From Astropecten irregularis (Eukaryota; Echinodermata; Asteroidea; Paxillosida; Astropectinidae): a DNA stretch of 64,000 nucleotides. Position 1 is the first letter of the stretch. Each line of letters opens with the position of its first letter. The stretch lies in the NCBI GenBank assembly GCA_963971285.1, contig OZ020259.1:1550001-1614000 (forward strand), given 5' to 3'. A program made the translations under genes and the position numbers. Below, piece after piece: positions 10,912-22,190 of the stretch. The notes below the pieces were generated by a model. That model ran no database searches. It worked only from the letters and a program-made list of their open reading frames with translations, and was not told where the DNA came from.

Positions 10912-13900
10912 TCAGTATGCCATCTCTGCTCCCCATGGGCGATATGGTTTGGAGACCAGTGTGCTGTGGGTCATATGAGAGGAGCTTGTAGGGCTGAATC
11001 CATTGGGTGACAGGACTGGGAGGCTGTTGTACGTCACCCCTGGGTACTGTGTATGCAGGCTCTGGATGGGTGCCACTGGAGGAGAGATCTGCGTGGTACC
11101 CGAGGAGTTGATGGGTACAGAGGCTCCCGTGGAGGGCGGCATTGGAAGCCTCGCGTGACACGCTGAGGTCAAGGAGGATGCCTCTTGACTGGAGCTGGTG
11201 ATCATGGGGATCATCTGCCGGCCGGATGCGGAGGTGTCTGTGAGCTGGACGCCGGAGGGGATGGATGTACCGTGCGAGGATGGGTCTCCCGTCACGGCGT
11301 GTTGCTGACCGTGTGGCAGGACACCGGTCTGGCCGTGAGCCGCCGCGTGCGAGGAGAACTGCGAGTGAGGATGTCCGGGGACCGAGTAATGCTGACGGGA
11401 CTGGAACTCTCTCTGGGCCATGTAGCACTGGAGGTGACTCATGAGACGAAGGCGGAGTGGATCCTGGATGTCCATCCCTTCTACGGTGACCATGTAACGA
11501 GCCACCTCAGAGGCACACTCTCTGAAACCCAGCACACGGTAATCCATCGCGTACGCATGCGCCTCACCGTAAGGATGAAAGGAGCCATCGATACCTTCAG
11601 AGAGAAAAAAAGAAATCGATTATCAATTTATACTCATCGATTAGAAAATCACCAACAACACAGCACAAATTGAACAACACGTCACAAAATGCACATCACG
11701 AACAAGTTAATGCTAACCGACAACTCTACCAATTTCCTTTTTGCTTTCTTTTCAAATCTCTAATTTCTTAATTGCCATCTTGGTTGCCATGACAACAGAC
11801 TTCAGTGATCGCATCCCATTAACAAACTTTCTTTAGATGGTTCCCCTTCTTCCAAATAATCTCCTCGATTTCGTTTCCTAGGGAACAATCAACCTCCCCT
11901 CCTCCAAAAAGATTAACATGAAAAATTTGACAATGATGGTTTTTTTCTTACCATGCTTACCTTTGGCGTGCAGATACTTCAGGTGGTCCACTGTCATCTG
12001 TAGTATCTCTGCCTTCTCAAGTTTTGCTGAGCCCTGTAGGAACGTAGGAAAAGAAATATTTTGATTATTGTAACCACCAATTGACTCATAATTAAAAAGA
12101 AAAATGATGATGCAAATTTATTCAAAATTTGTCCATTTGAAAATTAATTTTGTTGCATGCAATTTAGTTTTACCAAAATAATTGCTAAATTGAGCTCCAA
12201 TTTAGGAAATTGCCGGTTTCCCTTTAATTTTCGTATTTCAAAAGGGTCAGTAAACAAGTTCATTTAATTTTTTTTTTTACCAATGATGAATTATTATTAT
12301 TTCATTAAGTCTGGCGCGGGCATGAACTAGAACTAGTCACTGTAAACGACATTGTTGTCGATCTATACTCTAGTCAAAAGCTCATTGTGATTAACTGCCT
12401 GACTGGATCCATTGTTTGGGGTCTAGTGTCAGGCATTGTCATAGCGGAGTGAGGAGGGGGCTGTGTGAGGGGGAGCCGCCGCGGGGCCAGGCCTGCCGTG
12501 CGCCGGGCTTTATACCACCCACCAACCCCCGCGCGCACCGTGGAAAACTCCCCCGAGCCCCGGTCTCATCATGAAAAATTCATGAGCAGTGCAGAAGTGG
12601 GCTATTGTTCAAGGGCCATTTAGTTTGTGTTTAACCGTCATTCAGTGCACAATGGCAGCTAGCCTGGAATGGTTCACTTAAGCACTGATTGCTGGTCTCT
12701 TTTTCTCTGGTAATTTAATGGCCCTGATCACAGAGAACCCACTAGGGGGTGCAAAGGGGGGGCTGGTGTGCTGAATAAAGAACTGAAGGGGTTTGGGAAA
12801 CAAACCTTGGTACTTTTAACGAGCAATGAATGTTTTGTGTGTGTATGCTAGCCATACAAATTCAATTGTCCGGGCCAAGAGGCCCACTCATGATGAAATA
12901 TGTTTTATTTGATTACGGTGTATGTGAAAGGACGTTACCCATTCAATACGCGGCGGCCCAAGTTAAATATTTGCAGATCACGTGACTGCACAATTAAGTT
13001 TTTGTTTGTTTTTTAAATAACTATATTTGCTTTTGATTGGGGCCTGTTTCCCAGAGTGATTATAGGGTCTGCTAACAAAAGACGACGGTTAAATTTCATA
13101 GCATGCAGAATACCATGTCCTTATACGAAACGTAATTTGCATATTATGCAAATTAGTTACCTGCCTAAATTTTGTTTGCATAAAGAGATTCTACAGAAAA
13201 ATTAGCATGTATTATATTGAAGGTGAGATTTTGTTCACTGAGCAATATGAACATAACATCGAATCTGCGACTGTTTTCTTTGTGGGAATCTTCGTTCATG
13301 TGCCCATAACTTAGGATAATTATCAACATCATTACTGATTTAGCCTATTGGTCGATTTGTGTCATAAATCTTTTAAGGAAATTCACGATGTCTTACCTGT
13401 TTCTCATAAGCGGCGGGGACCAGACGGCGCAACTCGGTCAGACTATTGTTGATCCTATCACGACGTCTTTTCTCAATGATCTATTTGGGAAAGACAACAA
13501 AAAAACATTAAACACACATTGAAATTATCTCTGAAGAATCGACTTTACCAATGGACCAGACGTCCAATCATAACACCGCTTCGGTATCACGTGTCTCGGT
13601 GAACTCGTGACCGACTTATACTAAAATTTACAAACGCATCGTTAATTCTCGCTCTATTAAATTTAAGATAGGCGCAACAGTTATGACACCATGCAAGACG
13701 AGGTATTTAAAACAGCAATAAAAAAGGAAGATGCTTCGACCGATATCAGGTATGGGAAGCTATAAGGTTTTACAACGGCGTGACCGAAGGGTCCAGCCGG
13801 CCTTGGGCCGACGACTGATGGGTATTAAAGGCAGTTTCTATCCATATAATGGAACGAAGACCAGCACTGCTTTGAAACATAAGGTTTCTACATAACGGGA

Positions 13901-14712
13901 ACCGATGACAACTCGAGTCCAGAAAGATTAAATTATATAAAAAGAAATTCATTTCAAAGAATTGTGTGCTAAAGGACTAATTCAAACGGTATGTGTTAAT
14001 TTCAAACAAAATTGAAATGATGCAATGCAATCCATCTCTAAACAAACGTCTAAGAATTTTGTTCAAACACAAGAACATTTGCAAACAATTCTCAGGCAAA
14101 AAACAAACAGTCGACAGAAGTTGTCGACAGAATCATGATCGACAACAATGAATGGACACTCACCCCTCTACGCTTCTTGCGAGCCGTGACTGGGCATGAC
14201 TGGCTGGGTGACCTGGTTCAATAAAACACGACAAGGGGAAATTGTCTGTCAATATCAGGACGTAATTAAGTAATTAAGCAATTAAACTAAGTAATTAGTG
14301 GCAATTACAGTGTCCGGTTAACATCGATGCTTAAGGTGCTGGCACGTGCGACACTGGAGGTGGAGAGTCCAAGAGGTCACGTGATCTAGACCACTCAGAC
14401 GGACCGTGGGCTCCTTAATTATTGCCTCGAGGAAGAACCTCTTGAAATACTTGCTCTTCAAAGAAATGTCGAGCAACAAGTTTTCGAATGAGTCTTAAGT
14501 GTGAATGTCAATCGAACGGGAATCAAAGTCTTGATCTGCGGTTAATTAGACCACGGTGCCGGGTCAGCTGGATTAACGGGCTCTTGAGCATAACGAGTTG
14601 AACGAATTTGGTTCAGGTTAAATTTTTGGAGTGAAATTGGAAATGGTACTCACCCTTTGATGGAGTCATCAAAGATCTCGTCAGTATCAGAATCACTCAG
14701 AGTCCTCTTCAT
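10912..14712 (-). CDS. HEY: Hey-family bHLH-Orange transcriptional repressor, complete, five coding exons
   Basis: Nuclear repressor of the hairy/enhancer-of-split-related YRPW family, a direct Notch target in animals that binds E-boxes as a dimer. Coding exons on the minus strand: 14,654-14,712; 14,164-14,212; 13,397-13,480; 11,961-12,033; 10,912-11,594. They sum to 948 nt (315 aa plus stop) and every junction has GT-AG and a continuous frame (phases 2, 0, 0, 1). The basic region near residues 31-47 contains [16 protein letters not shown]. It has Gly36 where Hes proteins have Pro, which is diagnostic for Hey. Helix-loop-helix runs to about 88, and the Orange domain is about 105-150 ([13 protein letters not shown]). 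A long Ser/Thr/Pro/His-rich linker follows, then the C-terminal YRPW at 306-309. The tail after YRPW (GAEMAY) departs from the vertebrate TE-GAF type. The start opens with MKR, as in vertebrate HEY1. Five exons is also the vertebrate layout. Identification is secure; orthology to a specific vertebrate paralogue is not implied. Confidence 0.97.
12440..12570 (-). promoter_or_regulatory. GC-rich block with TATA-like element inside Hey intron 3
   Basis: This is the only strongly GC-rich block inside the gene. On the minus strand it reads GGTATAAAGCCCGGC with the TATA-like core at 12,508-12,514. It looks like a core promoter or enhancer. A transcript starting here would lack the basic region exons. 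This is inferred from composition and motif only. Confidence 0.3.
13281..13288 (+). promoter_or_regulatory. RBPJ/Su(H)-type site in Hey intron 3
   Basis: TGTGGGAA lies inside intron 3 (12,034-13,396) and fits the CSL consensus. It is part of the cluster that also includes 7,160, 7,277, 7,537, 15,004 and 15,702. Confidence 0.35.
14343..14383. promoter_or_regulatory. Two CACGTG E-boxes in Hey intron 1
   Basis: CACGTG occurs at 14,343-14,348 (in GGCACGTGCG, close to the Hes/Hey class C/B site) and at 14,378-14,383 (TCACGTGA). Two more lie at 13,588 (intron 2) and 12,979 (intron 3). They could serve negative autoregulation. The motif is also found elsewhere in the window (17,489; 17,635; 23,210), so enrichment is only mild. 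Confidence 0.3.
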
Positions 14713-15003
14713 TATGTCTCGTTGATTTATCTCCACACAGGAAAAAGAGAGTAACCGAAGAAGAGGAAAGGCGCTCCTTGAGGTAAAAACTCTGAAGACT
14801 TGAACCCTTCGACTTGATGGAAGAAATTAAGAAACAGGCTTTTGCTTCTTTGTGAGGGAGAAGGTAGCCTGAGTCTAGGCACAAGCAACAGATGGAGAGG
14901 GTTGGCTAAGAGGAGGATGCTAGGAGGAAGGGCGATGGAAGAGACCAACACAGCAACCCACGTCCTGTCGTCGGCGGTGGTAAGTCAAGAATGATGCTTG
15001 TCG

Positions 15004-15011
15004 TTCCCACG
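15004..15011 (-). promoter_or_regulatory. RBPJ/Su(H)-type site upstream of Hey
   Basis: TTCCCACG on the plus strand (CGTGGGAA on the gene strand) lies 292 bp upstream of the Hey ATG. It matches the YGTGRGAA consensus used by the Notch effector CSL. Confidence 0.5.
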
Positions 15012-15304
15012 CTTCCCTTCAAAAAGCCCAGATGACATACCCAGAGTTTTCTCTACTCTAGAACACCCCCCCCCCCCCCTTCACAAACTCCCTCCCCGCC
15101 CGGGCCGTGCGTAACCCACCACCACCACCACCGCTGCCTTTACACAACACCTACCCAGCGGGCCAATTGTTGGGGTTGATTGACAACCGTTCGGCACTCG
15201 CGCGGTCACCGTCATCCCTTCAGACGGCACACGCCATTGGCCGACGCCACCATGCTGTCATTCGGTCATTCCCCTGGCTGTTTCTAATCGCCCGATTTCA
15301 TCCC

Positions 15305-15312
15305 CTTTTATA
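15305..15312 (-). promoter_or_regulatory. Candidate TATA box of Hey
   Basis: The minus strand reads TATAAAAG about 590 bp upstream of the Hey start codon. Hes/Hey promoters often carry a TATA box near RBPJ sites. If used, transcription would start near 15,275 and give a 5' UTR of roughly 560 nt, which is longer than usual. The TSS may therefore lie closer to the gene. Confidence 0.35.
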
Positions 15313-15701
15313 AAACGCTATAATTTCGTCCTCTTTTTTTAACAGTCGGCTGAATGTACGTGTGAGGCATGTGGCAATACTAAAAAGAAAGAAAATACAA
15401 ACATAACGCGAGTTTGAATGCTGAATAGAAATTTGGAACTTAACTTTCAGTGTTATAACTTAGTAAGCTCATATTCTATTTATTCACTTTTTACAATGAA
15501 AACTTGTAAATAACCAGTCAAACAAATCATTCTTTTATCATTCAACACAGAAAATACCGAAATAGGCCTACTAACTAATCCTACAAAATGATTAATATGT
15601 TGCATACACGCATTAGTATCAGACGACATTATTTGGATAAATGGGGGTAATAGAAACCGTAACACTGGCACGGCGTGTGACCAACACGCGTTGTGCTATA
15701 C

Positions 15702-15709
15702 CGTGGGAA
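15702..15709 (+). promoter_or_regulatory. RBPJ/Su(H)-type site upstream of Hey
   Basis: CGTGGGAA on the plus strand, about 990 bp upstream of the Hey ATG and about 390 bp upstream of the candidate TATA box. It is not close enough to the 15,004 site to form a paired SPS element. Confidence 0.45.
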
Positions 15710-18700
15710 AGTTGGTATCTCGCTGGCGACCAGCCAATTAGAACGGAGCTGCGGTCGTCTCGATTGTTCTCAACTACCGTGTGAACTGCGCGCGAGTACG
15801 GTTCCTAAACTTATAGTGTTTGCGTGATCTTTATTATCCATATTACCAGTCTTTTTTTCTCTTTCTTTGGTTTCTTTCTTCTCTGTGAGTCCATACAACA
15901 CGCTTTGCTTGTCCGTCAAATTACAATTTTGAGTATTCAGTGTAAATAAGTGATGTTTTTTAAAGTAATGTAATGGAGGGGACCATTGTGCGAGGGTGTT
16001 GGGTAGCGTGAATGGGAGCGAGGTATGGGTACCGCTGAGGCTCTTGGCTCCCACGGTAAAGTTCGAATAGACGCGGTGGGTGACCAATATTCTAGGCTAG
16101 GCAGGGTTGGCGATTTAAAAAAAAAAGGAATCCGGATTTGGATTCGAGTTTGTGTGTGAACTAAATGGGCTAGGTCCCCTAATCAGTAAGTTATGCCACT
16201 GTTTTCGCAGGACAAATAATTTCCAACTTAAATTTCTTGGACGAATGAAAATTTTACAGGAAAACCTCTAATTAGTCTAAATGAAAAAGATGAACAAATC
16301 AGATTTTAGCTTTTTTTTCTCTTTTACGAATGTTGGTTTTGATACATAATTGTGTTATACAAATAAGGAATAATGTAGTTATGACCGATTTTGCATCGAA
16401 GTTAAAACTTTAATCATAACAAAATCATACGGTTGAAGACACGTCTGCTCACCCTAGCAGTCCCAAAAATAAGAGCGACAACAATTTCTTACAATCTCAA
16501 TTTGAATTTTCAGGTCGGCAGTGATTGGGCCGTCAAGATCGCCACTGGCAAAACTACTGTTATTGATTCGAAAGACTGATCATGCCATTTTGTTTTCAGA
16601 CCATTTCGATAACAATATTTGAATTTAATCATTCTGTTCAAATATTACACCCAAAATCCATATAAAAATATTTCTCATTGGTGTATATGGTTAAGTTCTG
16701 ATAACCAATTCAAGTTAAGCTTCAGAGTCTTTGTTTGTCATTGGAAAGATCGTCTTTTGTCCCAAGTTCTGATGATGTTTCCGGTGAACAACTGCTCATA
16801 AATATTGATTCAAATCGGATGTATTAAGATTGATACTTTTAGCAATTACGTCGCAATGGACTACTGTGACATCCACTTTGACCATCTTAAGATTTTTATA
16901 TTTTCTCCCTACGTCGGTTTCACAGCAGTATATAGACTAGTTTGGTAGTAATTGGCATGAGACAGTTGTGGGGAGAACTTAAATGTAAGACCGCGGAGGT
17001 AGGCCTACCTCAATGGTAGGACCCATCCACATGACGTAGTGGCGTAATAAAATTATACTACGTGCTGGGCCGAGTTTACGACGGGTGGCAAGATGGATCG
17101 CTTTAACTTCCTCAATATGCTCAACAAGAATAAATGCTCGCCGCAGTCTAACGAGATAAACAGGGCCACACTTATTATATCTGCCTGTAACCTGGATCTT
17201 TTAACCCCTGTTGCGCAAAATGTTTAGCTTATAAAATTATTCTCCAGCAACTGGGTTAGTATACTAATTGGTACTAATTTTTGGCTGTATTATCGGCGAG
17301 AGTCTGAAATCGTAGGGACTGTTATCTTCATCAGAGGTCGAGATGTCTGCCACGCGTGAATTTTCTTCTCGCCAGCTTAGCCGATTTTTTTTTTCAGTGC
17401 GTGATGCGTGATGCCTTGAGGCAACTTCGTGAATTTGGCCACTAGACTGTCTGGCCCGTGGGTGGACCGTGGTTGGTGGTGAGCCTGCCACGTGAGCTAC
17501 GCAGGTCCCTCACGCGTGCTGACCCTAAGCAGGCTTCCTCCCCAGACCTCACCCTTAAACATCCCATCCCACCTCTCCTACCAATGATCTGTTAAAGACG
17601 GCTCAGCCCAGCTTCAGAAGATTTGTTTCATTCGCACGTGTAGAAGAGTGACAAGGAGGTAACGACATGCCGTCGACTCCAGAGGAGGCTTAGGCCTGTT
17701 GGATGGAGCGAAACACGGCGTCCAAATTCACCAAATCTACGCTATCACGATTTTTGACCGTGAGCTTTGGTGGCTCTGTCTTTGAAATCCAATCAACTTG
17801 TGTTGCATCAATTTAGTGGGATTGCCAGTGAATCATCATCTTTCCTTTCTATAATTTTCATGACTGCTTCAAAAACCTTAAACATCACATGAAGAATGCG
17901 GCCAACTGGTCATTTTTGTTTTGTTTTATTCACCAGTAGGCCTAACACACTTACAGGATAATTACACGTGGACATGGCATTATTTCTCATAAGGGAAGGA
18001 GGGTGGATCGCGACCCACCAAGGTCACCTATTCAAAATTCACAGTCTGGTCCAGTCTCGATCCGTCGTATGTTTAATTATAAACTTGAATGGGACCCGTG
18101 AGAAAAAAAAAAGAACTTGAAAATAAATCACCAAAAAAAAAGACCGATAACCAGCAGCAAGCAGCCGGGTACAAATATGGCAGATGGGTGATTATTCACG
18201 CACCAACGCCACCAACCCACCATGATTTTGTCCAGACATCGCCAGGCCTTGGCCCACTCACTCCGGTCGTCTGTTACTGCATTCGTTCGATCTGGATGGT
18301 CGGTCGGTCTTTTTTTTTTACGACCTCAGCGAGGCGTTCTTCTTGCTGGTCTCGCGGTCTGATCGCCGAGGCACGCGGCCGGCCGACCACTCACTAAGTA
18401 TCCCGGCCGACCCACTCCGCTAACAATCACTCTCTAGGGGTATCTCTGGTCTAATGGAAGCAATTTGTGATCGGATTCGAGGCTAAATGCCTTAATAATA
18501 CTCCACCAATAGATATTAGTATTATTATGAGTATTAGTAATTTCATAGTTTTTTTTTTCTCAGCTCAAGTTGATCACTCCGCAGGGACAATGCTGGAGGA
18601 GGCCGTGTATCTCTGGTCGTAACTTGCCATGTGCAAGCAGATTTTTACGGCCGAGCGTGTGGCATAATGCACGGGTATCGGCGGTCCAGATGTAGGCCAT

Positions 18701-18939
18701 TTGCCTAGCTATACCTCGGTACGAGCAACGTGTTGAGGACATGAACGCATTAACGATGTTATCTGAGCTTGTATAATGGGAATCAAATTGAAGAGTTAAG
18801 CCTAGATTCTCAAAATACAAGCTTTCAGCCTTTGTCAATCTTGTGATTTTTGTTCAATGGGGTTGCATTTGCAATTTCTCACAGCGTACCCATCTTAGTC
18901 ATCTCTTTCGGCACAAACACCGGTACCCCGTCTTAACGT
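15710..18939. other. Hey upstream flank, no gene
   Basis: Unique-looking sequence with CpG-containing blocks at 17,400-17,700 and 18,160-18,420 and CACGTG at 17,489 and 17,635. No coding support. Confidence 0.5.
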
Positions 18940-19660
18940 CCTCTTCCACCCAAGCCCCGGATCAATCACCCACCCACCCTAGCACCTACCTAAACCCCGT
19001 CTCATACCTAAGAACCATCTTCCACCGGAGAGCCCATTTAAACCCCTCGTCCATCACAGGCACCCATCTGAACCCCCTCCCACCCCAACACCTACTCATA
19101 AAAGCCACTCCCACCTATAAGCGCCCATTGACCCCCTCCCTTCCATCACAACCTCCCATCCATCTAAACCCTCTTCCCCTCCACAAGCACCCATCCGAAC
19201 CCATCAACTCACAAAAAGTACCCATCTGAACCCCCTTCACAGCACCCATCTGACCCCCCTCCACACTCCATCTGAACCTCCTTCCCCTCCACAAGCACTC
19301 CATCTGAACCTCCTTCCCCTCCACAAGCACTCCATCTGAACCTCCTTCCCCTCCACAAGCACCCATTATGAACCCCCTCCCAACCACAAGCACCCATCTG
19401 AACTTCCCCCCTCCAGCTAGATCCCCCACCACAAGCACCCATCTGAACTTCCCCCTCCAGCTAGATCCCCCTCCACAAGCACACATCTGAACTTCCCCTC
19501 CCCTCCACAAGTACCCATCTACACCCCCTTCCCCTCCACAAGCACCCATCTGAACCCCATCAACCCACCACCACAACCACCCACCCAACCCCCTCTCTCA
19601 CCGATCCTAGTACCTGAACCAACCCTGGCCCTATCTGACCCCTCCACGTCTCCCCTCTTT
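18940..19660. repeat. Minisatellite, unit about 30 bp
   Basis: Well-ordered copies of CCCCTCCACAAGCACCCATC-TGAACC between about 19,170 and 19,560, with degenerate CACCCA-rich sequence from 18,940. Some units carry an insertion, CAGCTAGATCCC. The strong CT/GA strand bias creates long fortuitous frames on both strands. Confidence 0.85.
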
Positions 19661-20389
19661 GCACGCCCGTTCTCACGGTCGGAGCTAGCTCATGCCATCC
19701 GACTTACCACTAATCCCACGCGTACGCGCCGCGCGGCTGTTCAGTTTGCCCCCGGGCAAATTTCAGGGGGGAGGGTGGGAGGCTGGGGGGTCTGGAGATG
19801 ACGCTGCGCTCCCCTGGCCCACCGCAACCACTGTCTTTCTCCTCCTTTGCCATTTTGTTGTCCTCGTGCTTTGGGTATCCACGGACTCAGCAGCGTCACA
19901 TTTTGAGGGAAGAATATTTGACAATACCAATAGCGTTTGCTGGCATGTCATTCGCATGACGGAACACTGCCGTATAATCATGATACGACTTATAACCCAC
20001 CAAAATAATACCAATACCAGACCCCTTGTCCCTTTGGTTGGGACTCTGAATAAATGAATATTTTTTTCCCAAGCAAAAAAATGAAAGTGATTGAAAGGAA
20101 AATTGTAAACGGCAACAAAAGAATGTCTGCTTGGAATATCAATATAAATCTGTTTTGAGTTGAATTGAGCAGATTCTGCTCTCAAAAGGTACAGCCGATC
20201 AGGGTGTTTATTTATTTTTTCTTCATTTTACCAACCCCTCTCCTAAAAATGAAATAAAATGCTGTTATTTTTCAGGTTGTTACTGTTTTGAAGTTCTCTT
20301 TTCTCTCTTAAATGTTTTTTTTCTTAGATAATCATTCTGATTTCTAGGAACCTTTTTGAGTGTCGGTAATGAATAACTTCAGAATTAGG

Positions 20390-20640
20390 GGGCCTGAAAT
20401 CTATTAAAATGCTTAGAGTAGGAGGTCCTGGCGTGTTTCGATCCTAGCAGGATCTTTATCGAAGGCTGCACGTTTTGATCCAGCAGGATCTTTATCGAAG
20501 GTTTTAGCCTTAGATAAAGATCATGCTAGGATCGAAACGCGTCAGGCCCTCCTAACTCCAAGCATTTTATAACAAGCATTTCAGGTCACTATTTTGGCTG
20601 GTGAGCAGCCTTTGCAGCAGTTTATTACTTTTATTAACTT
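20390..20640. mobile_element. Family D foldback element
   Basis: Inverted arms with CTCCTAACTCCAAGCATTTT and CGATCCTAGCAGGATCTTTA. The left arm carries an internal duplication of the GATC-CAGCAGGATCTTTATC part. Confidence 0.75.
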
Positions 20641-20769
20641 CAGAATTGCATTGGCGTCTGAAGTTTATAGATGCATAGCCTGGGCAACATCATTTTGATA
20701 AACAAAACAAAACAAACAAACAAACAACAACAACAAGCAAGCAAACAAGCTGTTTTTTCAGATAATTGA

Positions 20770-20890
20770 CTATTACTAAGGGACACCACTAAGGAAAGAT
20801 CAGTTGGTATAAAGAGCGCCGGTATGGTATTCCAAAGGTAGCCTGGTTCGAATCCAGCAGTCAATTTTTTCTTTGTACACTTTTCAAGCT
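20770..20890 (+). mobile_element. tRNA-derived SINE head
   Basis: Same unit as 6,785: ATCAGTTGGTATAAAGAGCG and B box GGTTCGAATCC at 20,844-20,854, followed by GTCAATTTTTTC. Confidence 0.7.
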
Positions 20891-21364
20891 GGTTTTCATA
20901 TTAATACTGAAGATCACCTGTTGTATGTCAAAACACAACAAAGTGAACTCGTGGGTTTGGTTAAGGATAAGAGACGCTAGTAAAACCCTGCCAATGCGTA
21001 GGCCTAACACAGGCAATGTCATAAATCGTGCATGTTGTACAATGATTTTTTTTTTTCAAAAAAGAGCACCATTCATGACATATCATTGTCTGCCCCCCCC
21101 CCCCCCCCCGCTGTGCATCAGTACATTGCTAGATCAATCATGGCTTTTATTATAAATAAAGGAGGAATTGTAAAGTTTGGGTAGCGACGTGTGCTATTGC
21201 GAGGCTGAAGATATAGGCCTATGATTAATCGGATTCAGAAACCGGTTACAAACCGAATACAATACTAGGATTATGTCTTGATCAGTTAGATAATAATCTA
21301 TTGAATCGAATGTGTTTTTACCAATCAATCTATTTTGAGCAGATCTTCATTCATTTTTTTAAAT

Positions 21365-21490
21365 ACAAGTAATAAACTGCTGCAAACAACTCAGCGGCCA
21401 AAATAATGACCTGAAATTTATCAAATGCTTGGAGTTAGGAGGGCCTGACACGTTTCGATCCTAGCAGGATCTTTATCGAAAGCAATACAA
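21365..21490. mobile_element. Family D half element
   Basis: One arm only: AAGTAATAAACTGCTGCAAA through CTTGGAGTTAGGAGGGCCT to GCAGGATCTTTATCG. Confidence 0.7.
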
Positions 21491-22044
21491 GATCGATCAT
21501 ACTTTTTTACATTACATTTAGGCCTAGGCCTAGGCTATATTTAATTTGATGTAGGTCATCCAAAATTAACTTCCTTACGAAAATGCAAGAAGCAAGCGGT
21601 AGCAGGTCTACTTTACCAAAATCTGTTGAACAAAGCTTGAACTGTTTCCCCAATTTGTGTTGTTTCAGCATGTTTTTGCAGTGGACGAGGTGGACTTTTA
21701 AACTTCACCGGCAAAACATACCGGTGTACGCACTCACACGCGCGGACCGTGCCTCCCCGTGGTACCGCCGTGTGCTCGGGGAGTTGGCAGCGCGCACGGC
21801 CTGCTGGTCTGTGGGTGTTCGGACCCGTGTACGAACGGCGGGCGCGCTGGCGGCCGGCAAAACACCGTGTAAGTATTAAGATCCACCTTGAATACCCTTG
21901 ACTGCAGTTTTGCTTGTGGACGACTGTCTCCCGAAACCCAAAATCAATATGCTTGATGTCTTCATTTTCAAGACTTTCAACAATGTAATGATGTTGTTAA
22001 AGTTTTATGGCGTCATGTATGAATGTGGCTGTTGTTACAGTTGT

Positions 22045-22095
22045 TGCTTCTGCTTCTGCTGATTCTGTTGCTGCTGCTGCTGTTACTGTTGTTGC

Positions 22096-22180
<85 letters not shown>

Positions 22181-22190
22181 GCTGCTGATA
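22045..22190. repeat. Trinucleotide repeat, TTG/CTG type
   Basis: Mixed GTT and GCT triplets ending in about 18 consecutive TTG units near 22,130-22,180. The poly-Val, poly-Leu and poly-Cys frames over it are artefacts. Confidence 0.95.

Noticed and set aside
11185..11673. 162-codon plus-strand frame over the Hey last exon
   Set aside because: It is antisense to a verified coding exon and has no known domain.
19115..19588. 157-codon Gly/Trp-rich frame
   Set aside because: It is a translation of the minisatellite.
21583..21879. 98-codon Arg/Ala-rich frame followed by a GTAAGT-like donor
   Set aside because: Composition follows the local CpG island; no family resemblance. A cDNA could change this.
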